From positions 930,001 through 994,000 of the forward strand of contig CAOLHI010000077.1 in NCBI GenBank assembly GCA_948474755.1: a DNA stretch of 64,000 nucleotides, given 5' to 3'. Numbering within the stretch: the stretch's first letter is position 1; each line of letters starts with the position of its first letter. Position numbers and translations under genes: made by a program. Source of the DNA: Ctenosaura bakeri (taxonomy: Eukaryota > Chordata > Lepidosauria > Squamata > Iguanidae). This document shows, in pieces, positions 52,766 through 63,854 of this stretch. The notes below the pieces were generated by a model that did not search any database, was not told the origin of the DNA, and saw only the letters and a program-made list of their open reading frames with translations.

Positions 52766-53039
52766 TTGCAGTTCGCTAACATGATTGCACACTGTGTCAG
52801 TGATGTAGCTCCTTCATTATAACATTATGCATTGTAGGCTCTGATGCAGGATCTTGGCCATTATTTTTTATCTTGGAAAGATGCACAGTTTTATCTTCAT
52901 CCCCTCTGACTAGACAGCTGTGTTACCCTGCCTGCCTGGCTGAGGCTCAGTAAACTACTTATTGCCTTTTTTGTGGAGCTCACTTTGGCTTAGAGCAAGA
53001 CATGGAGTAACATGGAAGCCTCCAACAGCAAAAATGTTT

Positions 53040-53118
53040 CGAAATACATGCTATTTGTAAGTTGTTCGCTGCCTCAATCCATATGGAGAGGCGGGATACA
53101 AATAAATAATTTAAAAAA
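53040..53118 (+). mobile_element. LINE 3' end
   Basis: GTAAGTTGTTCGCTGCCTCA, ATATGGAGAGGCGGGATACA then AATAAATAATTTAAAA. Confidence 0.6.
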
Positions 53119-54301
53119 ATGGAGATAAAATTTGGGTGGTACATTGTTCATTAAGTTATCCATCTGTAAGGTGCAGAAAACATGTTTCTAGCAAAGCACC
53201 CCCTCTGCACACACAGTTGCATTTGTTTGAAGAATAATTCTTTTACAACACTTCAGGATGTTCAAATACAGGGGAAAATACTGTGGAGAAATATTCATTT
53301 TTTTCTACAGTGGGAAGAAAATGGCAACACTTATTCATCTCTGCCTGCAAGGGCAGAATAAATGAGGATTTGCATCTCTAAATTCAACAGTTTCAACACT
53401 GAAAAAGGATTGCCTTCTTTTCTTTGAGCCTTTTTGACTGGTGCAAATGGAGGAGAATTTTTAGAGAACTGGCCAACAGTTGCAAATTTCTGCTTTCTGA
53501 GATGGAAAGAATTGAACAGATCTCACTGTGGGAAAAGGTGAAAGTGACAGATTTTCCCATCCCTAACCAGGCACTCGATAAATCTCCCATTTTTGATGAC
53601 TTTTAACAACAACTGGGTTTCTTCCATTTCCATCTTGCTATTGCTATATATTTATTTTCAACAGAGAGAGGCAGACAGAGGAAGGAGCAACAGGTTCACA
53701 TGGGCTGAGAAACCGCCGATGAAAAAGCTTATCAAAGGGGTTTGAAAAGGCTTAAAATCTACATTTGCCTCCCTTGGGGAGGGGGAAAATTCCACAGTAA
53801 TCCATATTATAGAAAATGCTTGAACACATGTAATGCTAATTATTGCCACCTGCTCAATCTCATCTCTGTTATAACACTCTCGGGACAGATACACTGATGG
53901 GGCTTGTCAAAAGAAATGTCAGGTTTTCTCCTTTCACCAGATGCAATCACTCTCTTCCCCACTCTCCCACCCCCTGTGTACCTCCTCCGATGATCCGACT
54001 CAGAATCCCATGTGAAAATACCCCTAAGCCTTTGGGAATAGGGGGTGACTCTGGGATGACAGATTGACAGCATGGCTATTTATGACAACTCCTCAGCTTC
54101 ACCATGACCATCTTTTCTCTTTCTTCCCTTGCCCTGATTTCTCAAAAAGAATTGGAAAACCAAATTCATTTCTTTGCTGTTCACTCTTAAGCCTCTGATG
54201 CAATCATATGTTTTCTTTTAATTATGCTTTCTTCTGCTGTTGGTTGATCCTATGCAATTAGTGGGTGACATCTGGGAATCTGGGGAAGAGGCAGAAAGGA
54301 A
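53119..54301. other. No gene seen
   Basis: 53165-53310 repeats the degenerate TGCAGAAAACATG pattern. The rest is low-copy with no exon recognised. Confidence 0.4.
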
Positions 54302-54309
54302 AGCAATCC

Positions 54310-54312
54310 ATG

Positions 54313-54343
<31 letters not shown>

Positions 54344-54400
54344 GCTGTCATCAGAATCATCATCTTTATCATCTTCATGATCATGATCATTATCAATATA
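54310..54400. repeat. (ATC)n microsatellite
   Basis: A run of 11 or 12 CATs, then degenerate CATC/GATCAT words to about 54400. It produces an Asp-rich frame on the minus strand that is not a gene. Confidence 0.9.
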
Positions 54401-54654
54401 AATATTTTCTGGCAGTTCCACTTCCCCTATACTGGGTAGCAAAGTAGTTGAACAAATGCACATTGGAAGTCAATGCACATGGCTGTCACCATATAGGGCA
54501 ATGCACATATGAAATGTACATCTGCACACAGATCTCTGAACATAAAAGTGCTACCACACTCACAATGGTTCCACCTGCAGAACTCCACCTCTGCCATGGT
54601 CAGCTGAATATGATTGTTGGATGGAATCCAATCCCCATCTGTGCATTGTCCAAA

Positions 54655-55165
54655 AAAAAGCTTCAGTATAATGTATGCCTACATTGGAATCCACCAACTG
54701 GATTCCAGAACATATTTCTCTATATGAACCTACTTATTGGAAAGACTGCTTTCTCCCTACATGAACTTGCCTGACTCTTAAGATCCTTGGTGCAGTCTTT
54801 TTCTTGGATCTACCATTGTCGCAAACTCATTTGATGAGAGGGTCTTCTTGGCAGCAGCTCTCAGGCTATGGAATACTTCCCATGGTAGGCTAGGCTACGC
54901 TTCTCTCTGCTCTCCTTTCCTTTATATTCAGTGATTAAGTGGTTGTACAGAAGAGTGTTCTAACAGATGCTGAGACTGATTTTTTTCTATTTATAGCTCC
55001 ATTTTGGAAATGATTTTATATTTAGAGTGACAAGTGATTTCACACATTAGCTAATTTGATTGCTTTGATACGTTTGTATCACCAAATTTTTAGTCTTAGA
55101 CTGTTTGAGATTGTTGTAAGCCACCTTGGGTCTCATTTGGGGAAAAAAGAAAGGATCTAAAATAA
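54655..55165 (+). pseudogene. L2-type LINE C-terminal remnant and 3' end
   Basis: Fragments including YMNLL near 54720, TLKILGAVFF-like near 54780 and an EGLLGSSSQAMEYF-like segment near 54840 follow the L2-type C-terminal order. The 3' end is complete: TTGTTGTAAGCCACCTTGGG, TCTCATTTGGGGAAAAAAG, ATCTAAAATAAATAG. Heavily mutated. Confidence 0.6.
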
Positions 55166-55172
55166 ATAGACA

Positions 55173-55250
55173 GAGGCCCTTACTACACCATGCCTTAATA
55201 GCACGTTGTTCTGTGCAATTCCAACATTGCCATTTCTGTGTTTGCTTCCA
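55173..55250 (-). mobile_element. Fragment of the 30190-type MITE, antisense
   Basis: GGCCCTTACTACACCATGCC then GCACGTTGTTCTGTGCAATT and CCAACATTGCCATTTC match the reverse complement of the right end of the 30190 element. Confidence 0.6.
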
Positions 55251-55998
55251 GGTTCTGAACACTCTCTACCATGCAGGAAGTGCTATCAAGCACAAATGTG
55301 GAGCCACACTCTTCCAGGTGATGGACTTGTGGAGGGAAAGGAGGCTGTTACCAGGCTTTTTCGAGTAATGAAAAAGCACTGATTGGCAATGGAAAGGGAT
55401 GAAAGAGTAGCTGGTTAGGGACGATGTCAGGCTGTAGAATGGGCCCTGGACCAAGAACAATTCATGGCTTTGTCAAGATGATGACTTTGTGCAGTAAGGG
55501 CTAGAGAAAGAGGTTAGATAGATAGAATATGAAACAATAAAAAGCATTTTAAGCAATTTGAACAGTTTAGAAATCTAAAGTTCAATTCACTCTAACCCTA
55601 ACCATGGCTTTCCATTCTATCAGGTGAGAACTACAGGGACAATAGAAGCACCAGGCAGGTACTCCTCCATCTTATCTGGTACCCCACCAGCTGAAATGCC
55701 ACATCCCTCTAGCTTTTTCCACTACTGTGGCCACCAGAGGAAGACAAAGCAACAGTCCTTTCTCCATGCTCAAATCTGTCTCCCAGACCCGCTGGGTGTT
55801 GAAATCAATATTCCTTGTTTGCATTTTCCCCCTCATCTCTCTGAATCTGTTCTCCTTTTGTGTCATATTCTTTATAGGCTTATAATGAGCCGTGACTCTC
55901 TTGTTTGTGATATTTATAAGTTGCTCTGGGAGTTTTTCTAGATAAAAAGTAGGGTAAAACATGGTAAGAACCAGGGGTTTGACTCCAGCTTCTGGGAA
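55251..55998. other. No gene seen
   Basis: Low-copy sequence with a short GATA run near 55517. A plus frame of 105 codons (55624-55941) has no recognised domain. Confidence 0.4.
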
Positions 55999-56182
55999 CT
56001 CTAACCTAGAATTTTCTTGGCAAGATTCATTCAGAGGAGGGTTGTTATTGCCTTCCGGTTAGCTTAAAAGAATGACACTTTCTCAAGGTCACCTAATGGG
56101 TTTCCATGGTCAAGCAGGGATTCAAATCCTAATCTCTCAGAATCCTCGTCGAACACTCAGATCACTACAGCACATTGACTAC
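55999..56182 (-). mobile_element. tRNA-derived SINE, antisense
   Basis: TTTTCTTGGCAAGATTCATT, GTTGTTATTGCCTTCCGG, AAGGTCACCTAATGGGTTTC, GATTCAAATCCTAATCTCTC and ACACTCAGATCACTACAGCA. Confidence 0.8.
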
Positions 56183-56872
56183 GCATTTTGTCCAGAAGTA
56201 GGCCAGGTGTCGACGCAAATATTTCAGAACTGGAACAAGAGAGCTAGCTATAGTGCTGTGCTGAAATCATTCCTCCACCTCCCTGGAAGATTCTTGCCCT
56301 GCAAAGGAGACCTCTGTTTTTCTGCCTTACTCTCAGGGCACTTTAGGATTTCTTCTGGATTTCTTTTGCTGTTGCTGTTGAGTTTACCTCCTTGTTGTGA
56401 GGCAGCTCACAAGAGTGGCTTTTGTCTTTTTACCTTTCTGTTATGATTCACTCGGCAGCATCCTTGCTATTCCTGATCTGAAAAAGCCCCATGGGAGGAG
56501 TTAACTCATGACATCCTCCCCTGGGCTTTGACTGAAGCTGGAAAGGCTGCAGAGTGCTAGAGAGAAGCTTGCACAATATAGGACAGAAACATGAGGTTGT
56601 AGCTACTGGGGCAGGGAAATGACACCATTTCCCCCATTAGAATTCTCTCCCAATCAATGCAGTCTTTCTTCAGTGCCCAAATGTCTAGCATTGCAGTCAC
56701 TTACAACTTCAGTTGATTCTGAACTGTTCAAAGTTGTTAAATGGCTTAAAATAATGCTTTTTATTGTTTCACATTTTATCTGTCTACCTATCTCTCTTGC
56801 AGTCACTTAAAACTTCAATCGAGCATTTCAGTTTAGGCATCCAAAGAAAAAGGGCAGGCAAGCTTCTCAAAA

Positions 56873-57008
56873 GAGCCAGCATGGCATAGTGGTTTGAGCA
56901 TTCCCTGCTTGGCCACAGAAACTAGTTGGGTGACCTCTGGCATATCACACACTCTCAGACCCAGAAAACCCTGTAATAGGTTCACCTTAGGTCGCACACA
57001 ACAACATT
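56873..57008 (+). mobile_element. tRNA-derived SINE with an internal deletion
   Basis: AGCCAGCATGGCATAGTGGT (box A region) then a deletion removing box B, followed by CATATCACACACTCTCAGAC, CCAGAAAACCCTGTAATAGG and ACACAACAACA. Confidence 0.8.
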
Positions 57009-57029
57009 ATTGGATATAGCTATTAATGA

Positions 57030-57402
57030 TAAATTGACTTGTGGTATCAAAGTGAAGAAGGGGAAATTAAAAAGAGATAATTTTATAGATATTTGGGGGG
57101 AATTTATTGATTATGTGTTAATAAAGGGGAAATGAAATAAACCAACTGAAAAATCATTACAATTTTGGAAGGGGAATGGAGCTATTTGAAGTGAATAGAT
57201 GTGGTCATATCTCTAACGGACCCAGTGGTGGGGAGCACTTATTATCTAATTGTAGAATAGATTAAGATTAAGAACATTTGGTATAAGCGGTTTGTAAGTT
57301 TATGGGTTTTTTTGTATTAGGTATTGTGTTGTGTGTTTTGTAGTGTTATGTATTTTATGTTGTTTTTTGTTGCTTAACAATTAATAAAAAAAGACATTAT
57401 TA
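57030..57402 (+). mobile_element. Probable L1-like 3' end
   Basis: A frame near 57055-57125 reads KKGKLKRDNFIDIWGEFIDYVLIKGK, resembling the end of an L1 ORF2. A GT-rich 3' UTR follows and AATAAAAAAAG at about 57381-57392. Short and stop-interrupted, so the clade is tentative. Confidence 0.45.
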
Positions 57403-57589
57403 AGGGACTATGAAACAACAAATAGAAGAGTTCTAGGTGTGAAGGATTTTTAATGTCTCACTCTCTGCATTGCTAGAAATTTCGAGACCAAATTATCAAT
57501 GGGGGATTATTTGAAAGAGCAGTGCCCTTGTTCTCCCTTGCTACAGCTACACTTGTTCAAGATATTCTCTCTCCTCTTCTTCTCTGTCT

Positions 57590-57594
57590 CTCCT

Positions 57595-57635
<41 letters not shown>

Positions 57636-57637
57636 TT
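57590..57637. repeat. (TC)n-(AC)n compound microsatellite
   Basis: About 14 TC followed by about 10 AC dinucleotides. Confidence 0.95.
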
Positions 57638-58252
57638 ACTATAAGGTAAATTTGGGATAAACATTTAAATGAGGTGGCTTCCCAAGGCTTGGCTCTTCTT
57701 TTCCCCAAACCTGGGCCTATGGGATCACGACTTGTGAATCAGTAACAAGTGATCATTCAGGTTAAAAGCTGAAACTCTAGAAGGGGTTAACTGACAAAAC
57801 CAAACTTTATTATAACAATGAAACGGACTGTAAAATGGATATGCAATAAATCACTGAAACATATGTAAATCAGTACAGTGAAATCTATATGCAACAGCTA
57901 GTTCTGTGTCATTCTATTTGCTTCCCCACAAATGTCCATGAGACCCTGTTGAGTAGAACAAAGAAATATAAAAGCAGGAGGGAGGAAGAAACTCTCAACC
58001 ATGAAAGCATGGGTAGGGAAACGGTCTGAGGGCTTTTAATGAGGATGACCATTGTCAGGAACCAAAATGATTTGTATATGCTTGACAGACAGAACCAGAG
58101 GGCTGAGAAGTAGTGGAAGAAACAAATGAGTGGTGGATTTAGGTCTGGCATGGGCGAGGACGGGTGAGGCTGGATCATCAATAGTGCATTTGGGACCTTA
58201 ACGTACAGTAACTCCATAAGGCTTTTGGCCCAGCATGCAGTTTCGTGTCTTA
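57638..58252. other. No gene seen
   Basis: Low-copy sequence. A minus frame of 120 codons (58271-57909) is hydrophobic but has no recognised family. Confidence 0.4.
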
Positions 58253-58684
58253 GGTCCTTTTTGCATGGCATTTTTCATGCAAAAGAGCCTCTGGAGTGTC
58301 ACACGATTGCAAGGAGTGTTTCAGACGATGTCCTTGAAATTGCGTGACACTGCTGGGGCCAGCAGGTGCTGATCAAGCACTACATCATTTTCGGCTTTTA
58401 GCCGAAAATGGTGCACAATCATGCATTGCTCCAGGGCCCCACAAGCACTTACGGTACATGCAGAGCTTCCAGAGCTGTGGCCCTCACGCTTCCTCCTCTA
58501 GCGCAGCCTGTGAAAATACCCGGCTGTGCTGTGGACGGAAGAGGTGGAGCCTTCATGCTGCCAGCCAGCTGGCAAGCAACTCCTGCAGAGCCAGAGCAGA
58601 GGGGACGCGGGAGCCTCACGGAAGAGGCGGCTCGAGTGATCCCTGTGCAACTGTGCCAGATGCAGGTAAGTTGCAGAAAGGGCC
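58253..58684. mobile_element. 432-bp Harbinger-like MITE
   Basis: Begins GGTCCTTTTTGCATGG and ends GTTGCAGAAAGGGCC. Flanks TTA/CTA are a one-mismatch 3-bp duplication. A perfect 25-nt hairpin (CATTTTCGGCT TTT AGCCGAAAATG) lies at 58386-58410. The GC-rich interior gives overlapping frames up to 120 codons, none recognised. Confidence 0.65.
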
Positions 58685-59230
58685 CTAGTTGTGTTGTCAA
58701 GAAAGAAATGCTCTTGAGGAGAAATGGGTGCTGTAGATCCCCCCCCCGCTCTTCCCAATAGGATCCTGGCCAATGCTCAAGCCATGGAAGACAAGGGTGA
58801 TTCTGCCACACTGTTCCTCTCTACTAGCAGCGTCTCCTAGCTCTGGTGTCATGGAGGGGGTGGTACATCCCTGCAGGGATTTGAACAAGTTGTGCAAGGT
58901 GCTGAACCAATTTTGGAGAAATATTTCAAGATCTTGCATGGCTTCTTTAAAGTTCTGACTAAAACCCTTTATAGATTCACCATCCCACCAAGACTGGACA
59001 CCAGGTTTAACTATGTCCCACTAATAGATGGCAGTTGGATTCTTCAGAAGAGGCGGATTGATGGAGTTGCCCACCTCCCTCATTCATATCTATAATGATT
59101 CTGACTCTTAACATTGTCACTTTGCTTCTCCTGTATGATTTTTAACATCTTTCCTTGATTAAGAAGCCAGTGGAGCATTGAAAGTTTGCATGATTTTTTT
59201 TCTTGCATTTTGGTTAGCCAGTAGAGGTAT
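58685..59230. other. No gene seen
   Basis: Low-copy sequence with a C run at 58740-58747. Short frames only, without domains. Confidence 0.4.
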
Positions 59231-59745
59231 CTCTTTTTTTATGGATTTTTAAAAAATTATTATTATATTACATTGTAATCATAGAGACATTGCTAACATA
59301 TCATAACTAACATCCTGTATACATTACTTAATGCTTGTATCTGTTCAACCATCATTACAAATAGATATAACTGTAAAGGACAATAAATTTATATATATAA
59401 ATCAAAATATAAATCAATAGTAAAATATAAATCAATAATGTTAATCAATAGTTGTAATATATATTCAGTACTTAACAATTGTTCTTTTTTATAACTGATA
59501 TAACTGAGAGAAATAATTAATTTACTCAGACATAGCTAATTACCTAAACATAGTTAGTTACCTAATCATAAGCCTTATGAGCACTGAATCTTAACCTATA
59601 TAATTATAATCAAATAAATTTAAAGATTCCAGTTTATCTAATATTCAGACAAAGAAAGATGAGTAAAGACATAAATAATATAAGAAAAATATGAGATGAA
59701 ATAATTAAAAAAATCATTTAAAAATCCACCTTTTTATGGATTTTG
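59231..59745. mobile_element. AT-rich insertion flanked by about 15-bp direct repeats
   Basis: CTTTTT(TT)ATGGATTTT occurs at about 59233-59250 and 59729-59744. Between them is a strongly AT-rich segment with repeated ATAAATCAATA words. The inner ends GGATTTTTAAA and TTTAAAAATCC are inverted. Long direct repeats suggest retroposition; inverted ends suggest a DNA element. No coding frame. Confidence 0.45.
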
Positions 59746-60706
59746 GATTTTGTTGCATTTGGCTACATGGCCAACACAGCTACCCCTGAGTATGTACTGT
59801 AATATAGGTACACTATTTGTTTGGAAAAAGAAATTTAAGTACATGTAACCCATTATTTGTAACTGATTACTTCACAGATTTGACTCATTCAGTTGGATCC
59901 TGCTTCTGCTTCGAGTAAGTCTTGAGGCAGGCAAGCTCAACCGGCTTCATTTCCCTGGAAATATAGCATAGCAGAGTGACAGCCAATCTTTCACTCGTAA
60001 TCCATCAAAAGGGCACTTGTAGCTCCAAGACAGAAAATGGGGCAAAGAGTGCAGGAGAGAAACAACAATCTTTGCCAGATAGATACTCTTTAGAAAGGAA
60101 TATGCTGAAATTTGTCTGTCTGGATATGATCAAGCTATCGAAGCATAGCATAATCCCAGATGATCAAGCCCAAGGCTTTTTCACTTCAAGGGTATTTTTG
60201 CACTAACAATTGTAACCAGAGACCATTAAGTCTTGAGGTCTAAAAGGAGACGGTGGAGAAAATAGAAACGAAAGTTATACATTGGTGAGCCAAGGTCTTT
60301 TGAGTGCCAAACTGGTAGAAAGATCAGAGCAGAAAGTAGCAGATGTTCGTAACACCCTAATTTTGGTGGGCAAGAAAGAAGGGAGTGTGGCTACGTACTT
60401 CCCCCGTCTACTTGATTGGTCAGTACTCTGGAAGGGAGGGAGAGCCAATGAATCCCACCCATGCCTTCTCCTGAATGAGAGATTGTCCCCAGGGGAAACA
60501 TAGTAAAATACTTTTGTTGCACAAAGTAAAAAGGATAGATCAGCAGGCACATAACCACAACCCCTTCTTTCTCTCCCCGCTAAGAAAAGATGCTCAGAAA
60601 GCAACTTTCTTGTTCTTCTTCTCCTCAATTTTCTGGACTGTTCTATTTTGCATATGCCATTTTTGCTAGTGGTTTTCAGGTCACTGTAGTGGTAAATTCA
60701 TTCTGG
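59746..60706. other. No gene seen
   Basis: Low-copy sequence. CCAAT-type motifs near 60412-60452 (GATTGGTC, AGCCAATG) are noted, but no promoter call is made. Confidence 0.35.
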
Positions 60707-60883
60707 CAGAGGTGGATCTAGGGTGGGGCAACTGGGGCACGTGCCCTGGGCACCAATATCGAGGGGATGCAAAAAAGAGGAACCCCCTGCCTGGCCCCCC
60801 ACTCGCTGCTCACCCCTCCCCCATCTGCTGCTGCTTGCCCCATCCCCTTGCTCTGGGCGCCGTTGAGCCTCGGTATGCCACTG
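60707..60883. mobile_element. 177-bp hAT MITE with perfect 8-bp duplication
   Basis: The left end CAGAGGTGGATCTAGGG and inverted right end CAGTGGCATACCGAGG are hAT-type termini. CATTCTGG is present on both sides (60699-60706; 60884-60891). GC-rich interior with repeated CTGGGC(A/G)CC words. Non-coding. Confidence 0.9.
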
Positions 60884-60891
60884 CATTCTGG

Positions 60892-61539
60892 ATTTTAGTA
60901 AGAATTCAAAATCACTATCTGGGAGGGGGGTTGGACTTATTTTGAGGATCAGGCTCAGTATCTTGGATAGTACCTTTACAGTCTGGACTAAAACCCAGAA
61001 TGTATTTACCACCCCACTCACAAGGAAGACACAAGCCACTACTGGGTCAAGCACTGAAGTCTACAATGTCTCTCCCTCTCCTGCAGACTGTGGGCACAGC
61101 CAGTTGACAGTGGAAGGTGTTGCTTTGGAAGCAAAGAGAAGATTCAGGAGGCTGCTGTTCTCTCATTTCTAGCAACATTGGAACTATCTCATGGAACTAT
61201 TATGTCAGGAATAGAATAGAAGGTCTGTTGGATCAGAACAGTTTTTAGAATAGAATTTCAGGTGTAAGGCCATTTAATAGGTCACTAAGGGCACAAAATG
61301 GTAATAGAAAATTTTAAAGCATTTTTCTGGATTGCTTTCTAGTTTTAAAACAATGGTTATACTCTTAAGCCATTTGGATTTTTAAATATAGGAAGCAGAA
61401 AGCAAACAAACAGGAAGATCTGGCATCAGAGATCAAAGTATTTCATGGGTTATCTAGAGTTTCCTGGATGTAATCTGTCACCTTCCACTACATTAGCATT
61501 CTTGAATTCTAAGCAGAAGTGATGGGAGGTATTCCCACT
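60892..61539. other. No gene seen
   Basis: Low-copy sequence. TTCTCTCATTTCTAGCAACA (61156) resembles a splice acceptor but no exon pattern is recognised. Confidence 0.35.
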
Positions 61540-61870
61540 AATTGCCACTTGTGAAAAGATAATTATATTCTGTGTCTCAGATAATGTACTGTGGCATTTG
61601 CAACTAGCTAAGCACAGCCCGGGTGACCTTTCCTGTTGTCAATTCAGGGTTGAGTGGTGCGGAAAAACAAAGAATAATTGAGCCATGGCAAGAAAGAATG
61701 CAAAGCCTTAACAGTAATTCATTTGTGCACGAAGAACTGGTTAAGATTGAGTAACTCGATCGGGAGAAAGGGAGTATATCTAAGGTCTTCAAAGCACCAG
61801 AAGAAATTTCAAGGAGTTTGGGTATAGTATCCTTTACAGCAATTGTCAGAGAGTTCTGAGCTCTTCCTGG
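61540..61870. promoter_or_regulatory. Candidate conserved non-coding element
   Basis: Repeat-free block with CACTAATTGCCAC, GATAATTATATTC, AGAATAATTGAGCC and ACAGTAATTCATTTG: four spaced homeobox-like TAATT/AATTA sites in 250 bases. Inference only. Confidence 0.3.
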
Positions 61871-61989
61871 TCCCAACATGGACTGGAGTCAGCAAGTAGG
61901 CAGATTCCCTGTTCCTCTTCCACTAAAGTCCCATAATCTCATCCCATGGATTCTAGATGGTCCTTACAGTAGTAGCCTACAGTGCAGTG

Positions 61990-62112
61990 CTTAGAATCAT
62001 GGTGGGCTTCCAGATATTGTTAAGACTCCAAGTCCAAATGTTTCTTAGCCGCTGGCTAGGTCAGCTGGAAGTGGCAGCCAACAACATCTGGAAGACTGCA
62101 TGACTCCCACCC
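61990..62112. mobile_element. Old palindromic MITE (AGCCAGCATGGCCA family), diverged
   Basis: TGGGCTTCCAGATATTGTTA, CTCCAAGTCCAAATG and the inverse CCAACAACATCTGGAAGACT. Confidence 0.45.
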
Positions 62113-62395
62113 CTGATGGAGTACTTGTACCACTGTGTTTTTAAATATTATGAAATGCTAATGTATATACCCAATATTGCCCAGGATTTTATTTTCTCAT
62201 AGGTAATACTTGTTAGAAAGGTTTGAGATCCTGTGTCTCTAATTCCCCAAACTGTCTTGTCCAGTACCTGTAACTTTTCCCCATATTCCTCAATCCAACC
62301 TGTATTCAGAGTTATTAACATACACAGGTTGGATTCCCAAGAGAATATATTGTTCTCATCCTTGCTGTTAGGCCTCATTTCCATACCAACTGGCC
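62113..62395. other. No gene seen
   Basis: Low-copy sequence without recognised features. Confidence 0.35.
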
Positions 62396-62417
62396 TATTC
62401 AAAACAGTCATAGTTGA

Positions 62418-62500
62418 CTGAGGCCCAAGAGCTCTGTGGCTGAGCATTCTAAAGGTCCTTCCCTAAACTGCAAACCCCAGGATTCCATAGAATCTTCTTA
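62418..62500. mobile_element. PIF/Harbinger-like MITE fragment
   Basis: GAGGCCCAAGAGCTCTGTGG, CTGAGCATTCTAAAGG, TAAACTGCAAACCCCAGGAT, TCCATAGAATC: the central and right part of the long-form MITE. Confidence 0.65.
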
Positions 62501-63854
62501 AGCAGCCAATCATATGAGGTCTTCACCTGACACACCCAATCATATGAAGTCTTTGACTGACACAGGCAAACAAATGTTGACTTTTATATATTAGAAGAAA
62601 AAAAATAAACAAAGAGGACTCTTTGTTTCGGAATCTTTGATCCAAATCTTTGTTCCAGCAGGATGTTCTTTCTCAGTATTTCCTTCAATGCTTCTCAAGA
62701 TCATAGACACCAGTTGTCCTAATTATGGAGACATCTCCTAGTTCTGCTGCATCAGACCTTGATTATATAATGCAGTGCTGCTCAAAGCAGCAGTCGATGG
62801 ACCAGCTCTAATCTGTGAGTCATCAAATGCTCGTTCATGGCAAGTGTTCAGGAAAGAAAGAATCAGCTGTTGCCAATAGGCATAAATATGATGCCAGTTC
62901 CTGGCATATTGGAAAAGAACCGTACTGGCTTGCCACATCAAATAGCTTAGGAAACACTAATACAATGGTTACATCATAATTTTATCTAATGTTCTAATCA
63001 CAGTAAATGTTAAGGTACCATGAGATTAATCTAATTCTCCCTCCCTAATGCTCACTCATCCTCCCTCTCAAGTGGGAGATAGCTTTCTGAAGTTCTCCAT
63101 GCCACTGACATAAACTCCCACACCCCAGATCTAGATTTCTGAAACCCAGTGGATTCCTGAGAAACCAAATGGAGCTGAACGGTGAGTCAGTAGCTTTGCT
63201 GCTCCGGACCATTTGACGGCTACTGTTCTTTCCCAAGCCGAGCCTGCTTCCAGCTGCGGTTAGCTTACCTCTGAGTTAATAAACAGAGAATCCAAGAGCG
63301 GAGGGGGGGGCATGCGATTGGTGTATAATTTATAAAAGAACAGGCAGAGTGGGAAGAAACCACTTCAGACATGACTACCAGGAGGACAGCTAAGTGAAAT
63401 CTGATGGATGTCGCTGACTCAGGTTTGGTCTTTTGAGGGAGGGGGGTGAAATTCCTCCAAATGTGAACCCTCTTTGGAAGATTTAAGAGCTTTTTCTTTT
63501 TTCTGCCTGTTAGAGTGGATCATGGGAGGGGATGCCTCCGTGCAGCTGTTTTTATGGTCAGAGGCATAATCAATTAGTTCCCATCAATTCCTGAAGAAGG
63601 AGGCACACATCAGTCCTGACTGGAATGTATTCCACAGAATACAACAGTCAACTTTCTCTCTTGTTTCACTTTGCTCTAGATCAGAATTCTCCCTAATTAG
63701 TCATTTTTAAAGAGTGGAATCATATTGGTATCTTATAACTCTATGCATTCCCTGATACATGCAGTTGTACTTGTAGCCATTATGGAACTGATAGATTCAG
63801 CTTATGAAGTCATAAGTGGAGATCCACAAGCGTAACCATTGCACATGGATCCAA
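62501..63854. other. No gene seen; low-copy sequence
   Basis: 62505-62570 has an approximate tandem pair (CACCCAATCATATGAAGTC vs the preceding AGCCAATCATATGAGGTC). 63500-63620 is repeat-free with ATAATCAATTAG. No exon. Confidence 0.4.

Noticed and set aside
54218..54463. Minus-strand frame with a long Asp run
   Set aside because: Translation of the (ATC)n microsatellite; acidic-run proteins are not implied.
57909..58271. Hydrophobic 120-codon minus frame as a membrane protein
   Set aside because: No family resemblance, no upstream promoter or splice context, and hydrophobic runs arise easily from its GA-rich plus strand.
60400..60480. CCAAT-containing promoter
   Set aside because: Two CCAAT-type motifs alone are weak evidence; no TATA, CpG enrichment or exon follows.
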